14,148 nucleotides of DNA from Clostridia bacterium. GTDB lineage: Bacteria; Bacillota; Clostridia; TANB77; CAG-508. This document shows, piece by piece, positions 12,100-14,148 of this stretch. The position numbers and the translations under genes are program-made. The notes below the pieces were generated by a model, which was not told the DNA's origin, made no database searches, and was given only the letters and a program-made list of their open reading frames with translations. Each line of letters starts with the position of its first letter. Within the stretch, counting starts at the first letter, position 1. The DNA is taken from positions 1-14,148 of the forward strand of contig JAAVXQ010000049.1 of NCBI GenBank assembly GCA_022790685.1, read 5' to 3'.

Positions 12100-12333
12100 A
12101 TGGAAAAAGTAGAAGCGGGAAAAAAGTATAGACATTTTAAAGGTCATGTTATTGAAGTGGTTGCAGTTGCTAGACACTCGGAAACACTCGAAAATATGGT
12201 AGTATATAAACATTTAGGTTCAGGTGAGTATTGGACAAGACCAGAAGAAATGTTTTTAGAAGAGGATGATATAAGTACTAGACCAGATAATGTAACAGGT
12301 CAAAAACATAGATTTGAATTAATTGAAGATTAG
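12100..12333 (+). CDS. DUF1653 protein, copy 3
   Basis: This 77-residue protein has a GGGGGAAAAG ribosome site 13 bases after the previous stop. It is the most family-like of the three: 'GKKYRHFKGHVIEVVAVARHSETLENMVVYKHLGSG', 'YWTRPEEMFLEE', and the shared tail 'NVTGQKHRFELIED'. A 30-base stretch over that tail is identical to the one in the fusion gene (11741-11770 and 12289-12318) and nearly so in copy 2 (12018-12047), so the copies arose by recent tandem duplication or are being homogenised. It lies 44 bases before serS in the same T-box operon. Confidence 0.88.
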   Translation: MEKVEAGKKYRHFKGHVIEVVAVARHSETLENMVVYKHLGSGEYWTRPEEMFLEEDDISTRPDNVTGQKHRFELIED

Positions 12334-12377
12334 ATTTGAAACTATGATAAATTTATATACAAGATGGGGGAATTATA

Positions 12378-13658
12378 ATGATAGATATTAAAATTTTAAG
12401 AGAAAATCCAGAAATGGTAAAAGAAAATATTAAGAGAAAATTTCAAGAACACAAATTAGTATTAGTAGATGAAGTTTTAGAATTAGACAAAGAAAGTAGA
12501 GAGTTAACACTAATGTGTGATGAACTTCGTATGCAAAGAAATTCAATAAGCAAGGAAATAGGAAACTTAATGGCACAAGGCAAAAAAGAAGTAGCAGAAA
12601 CAAAGAAAAAGGAAGTTCAAAGTATAAATAATAAATTAGCGGAAAATGAAGGACGAGAAGAGAGCCTAAAAGAAGAAATAAAAAATAGAATGATGAAAAT
12701 ACCAAATATAATGGATGCATCAGTTCCAATAGGAAAAGATGATACAGAAAATGTTGAAAATGAAAAATTTGGAGAGCCTTTTGTACCAGATTATGAAATA
12801 CCATATCATGCAGATATAATTGAAGCTTTAAAAGGTCTAGATAAAGAAAGTGCAGGAAGAACTAGTGGAAATGGTTTTTATTTTTTAATGGGAAATATTG
12901 CGAGATTACATGAAGCTATGATTGCATATGCAAGAGACTTTATGATAGATAAAGGATTTACTTATTGCATACCACCATTTATGATTAGAAGTGATGTAGT
13001 AAATGGAGTTATGAGTTTTGAAGAATTAGAAGCTATGATGTATAAAATAGAAGGTGAAGACTTATACTTAATAGGAACAAGTGAGCATTCAATGATAGGT
13101 AAATTTAAAGGTCAAATTGTAAAAGAAGAAGAATTGCCAATTGCTATAACAGGATATTCTCCTTGTTTTAGAAAAGAAGTTGGATCTCATGGATTAGAAG
13201 AAAGAGGATTATATAGAGTTCATCAATTTGAAAAACAAGAAATGATAGTACTTTGTAAAATGGAAGACCAAATGGAATGGTATAACAAGATGTGGCAGTT
13301 TACAGTAGAATTTTTCAGAAGTTTAGATGTTCCTGTAAGAACTCTAGAATGTTGTAGTGGAGATTTAGCAGATTTAAAAGTAAAATCTTGTGATGTTGAA
13401 GCTTGGAGTCCACGTCAAAAGAAATATTTTGAAGTAGGAAGTTGTTCAACTTTAGGAGATGCACAAGCAAGAAGATTAGGAATTAGAGCTAAAGGGGAAA
13501 AAGGAAATTATTTAGTAGCAACTTTGAATAATACTGTTGTTGCCAGTCCAAGAGGATTAATAGCAGTTATAGAAAACAATTATCAGAAAGATGGAAGTAT
13601 ACTAATACCAAAAGTATTACAAAAGTATATGGGTGGTAAAGAGAAAATAGAAAAATAA
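12378..13658 (+). CDS. serS: Seryl-tRNA synthetase, archaeal/eukaryotic-like subtype
   Basis: This class II synthetase charges tRNA-Ser with serine (and tRNA-Sec where present). It has 426 residues, start preceded by GGGGG at 12366-12370. Residues 1-110 are the tRNA-binding coiled-coil arm. The core has 'GTSEHSMIG' (233-241), motif 2 'CFRKEVGSHGLEERGLYRVHQFEKQEM' (split 263-289), 'GSCSTLGDAQARRLGIR' (354-370) and motif 3 'LNNTVVASPRGLIAVIENNY' (383-402), whose Arg392 is the invariant class II arginine. Bacterial enzymes usually read A-C-F-R-S-E-A-G-S-A-G-x-D-T-R-G and L-N-G-S-G-L-A-V-G-R; the forms here, V-G-S-H-G and R-V-H-Q-F-E-K, are nearer to archaeal/eukaryotic SerRS. It is the natural target of the serine T-box upstream. 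Confidence 0.93.
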   Translation: MIDIKILRENPEMVKENIKRKFQEHKLVLVDEVLELDKESRELTLMCDELRMQRNSISKEIGNLMAQGKKEVAETKKKEVQSINNKLAENEGREESLKEEIKNRMMKIPNIMDASVPIGKDDTENVENEKFGEPFVPDYEIPYHADIIEALKGLDKESAGRTSGNGFYFLMGNIARLHEAMIAYARDFMIDKGFTYCIPPFMIRSDVVNGVMSFEELEAMMYKIEGEDLYLIGTSEHSMIGKFKGQIVKEEELPIAITGYSPCFRKEVGSHGLEERGLYRVHQFEKQEMIVLCKMEDQMEWYNKMWQFTVEFFRSLDVPVRTLECCSGDLADLKVKSCDVEAWSPRQKKYFEVGSCSTLGDAQARRLGIRAKGEKGNYLVATLNNTVVASPRGLIAVIENNYQKDGSILIPKVLQKYMGGKEKIEK

Positions 13659-13694
13659 AAATAGATAGGAGTTTTCTAAAATAGGAGCACATAA

Positions 13695-14148
13695 ATGAAA
13701 AAAGTAATAATTGATATACTAAAGAAATACAAATTTAATTTGATAATTATTTCAATTTTTATTTTAATTAACATGTATATAGCCACTATTCCTTCAAAGA
13801 CTGTTGGAATAGTGGTGGATTTATTATATGACATTGAAAAAAACAAATCACAAATAATAAATAATATTATTTATTTACTAGTAATTTCTGTATTACTGTT
13901 ATTAGTAAGATTGCCTTGGAGAAGCATAGCATCATATACTTCTAGAAGTTTTGAAATGTGTTTAAAAAATAAGATTTTTGAACAATTTTTAAAAATAAAA
14001 ATGAATAATATACAAAATATAAAAAATGGCGAATTAATTTCATATTTTACAAGTGATGTTTCAGAAATAAGAGGATTTTTTTATAGAACTATATCATATG
14101 CGACAAGAATTGTTGCAACTGTATTTATAGTTACATATACAATGATAA
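13695..14148 (+). CDS. ABC exporter subunit, N-terminal membrane part (cut by window end)
   Basis: The frame is open from the ATG at 13695 to the window end, 151 codons, with AGGAG at 13683-13687. The visible part has two or three membrane segments ('FNLIIISIFILINMYIAT', 'IIYLLVISVLLLLVRLPW') and 'IPSKTVGIVVDLL' between them. The intracellular loop 'SFEMCLKNKIFEQFLKIK...NGELISYFTSDVSEIRGFF' is the hallmark of ABC exporter membrane domains (G-E/D-L-x-S-x-x-x-x-D-V-x-x-I/V-R). The ATP-binding half would follow outside the window. It lies 36 bases after serS, so may be read from the T-box operon; the substrate is unknown and multidrug or peptide export are both open. Confidence 0.85.
   Translation, partial: MKKVIIDILKKYKFNLIIISIFILINMYIATIPSKTVGIVVDLLYDIEKNKSQIINNIIYLLVISVLLLLVRLPWRSIASYTSRSFEMCLKNKIFEQFLKIKMNNIQNIKNGELISYFTSDVSEIRGFFYRTISYATRIVATVFIVTYTMI

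Noticed and set aside
12430..12804. Minus-strand frame of 124 codons inside serS
   Set aside because: It is Leu/Phe-rich, opposite the Lys/Glu-rich coiled coil of SerRS, a common artefact; no ribosome site.

Overview
The window is very AT-rich, with A/T third positions in almost every gene. It carries clostridial hallmarks: ChW (clostridial hydrophobic, conserved-Trp) repeats, strong AGGAGG ribosome sites, a serine T-box, a DUF951 gene and a [4Fe-4S] L-serine dehydratase. The best reading is a low-GC, probably anaerobic, gut-type member of the Clostridia. The species cannot be told from this sequence.

Positions 1 to about 5100 look like phage-derived or otherwise mobile DNA. They hold the 3' end of a ChW-repeat protein (endolysin-like), a small sigma-region-4-like regulator closed by a strong terminator, and then a tight same-strand cassette of seven small genes (827-3678). 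The cassette encodes a Pro/Gln-rich N-terminus/coiled-coil protein, a small Met/Asn-rich protein, a Gly-rich single-pass membrane protein with a Cys-rich tail, a Cys-containing beta-rich protein, a small helical protein, an Arg/Gly tandem-repeat protein and a papain-like Cys/His/Asp protein. A tRNA-Cys(GCA) follows directly, then a convergent Xre/S24-type repressor whose catalytic serine is replaced. No terminase, portal, capsid, tail or integrase gene is visible, so the element is either cut by the window edge or unusual. Positions 4771-5225 form a junction-like stretch: a 55-codon gene, a broken mini-ORF, a terminator and a 15-bp direct repeat that may be attachment-site related.

Positions 5389-10007 look like ordinary chromosome: a DUF4153 membrane protein followed closely by L-serine dehydratase, then glutamyl-tRNA synthetase on its own promoter. 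A small gene of clearly higher GC (10143-10379) sits alone between a promoter and a terminator and looks acquired.

Positions 10462-13658 form a serine-centred block: a DUF951 protein, a complete T-box leader with a readable UCU (Ser) specifier, a dCTP-deaminase-fold protein fused to DUF1653, two more stand-alone DUF1653 genes, and a seryl-tRNA synthetase whose motif 2 resembles archaeal/eukaryotic enzymes. An ABC exporter subunit starts at the right edge. The T-box should raise expression of the whole group when tRNA-Ser is uncharged. Three DUF1653 copies and a catalytically altered Dcd fold inside a serS operon are the least expected part of the chromosomal half; the 827-3678 cassette is the best candidate for an undescribed system.
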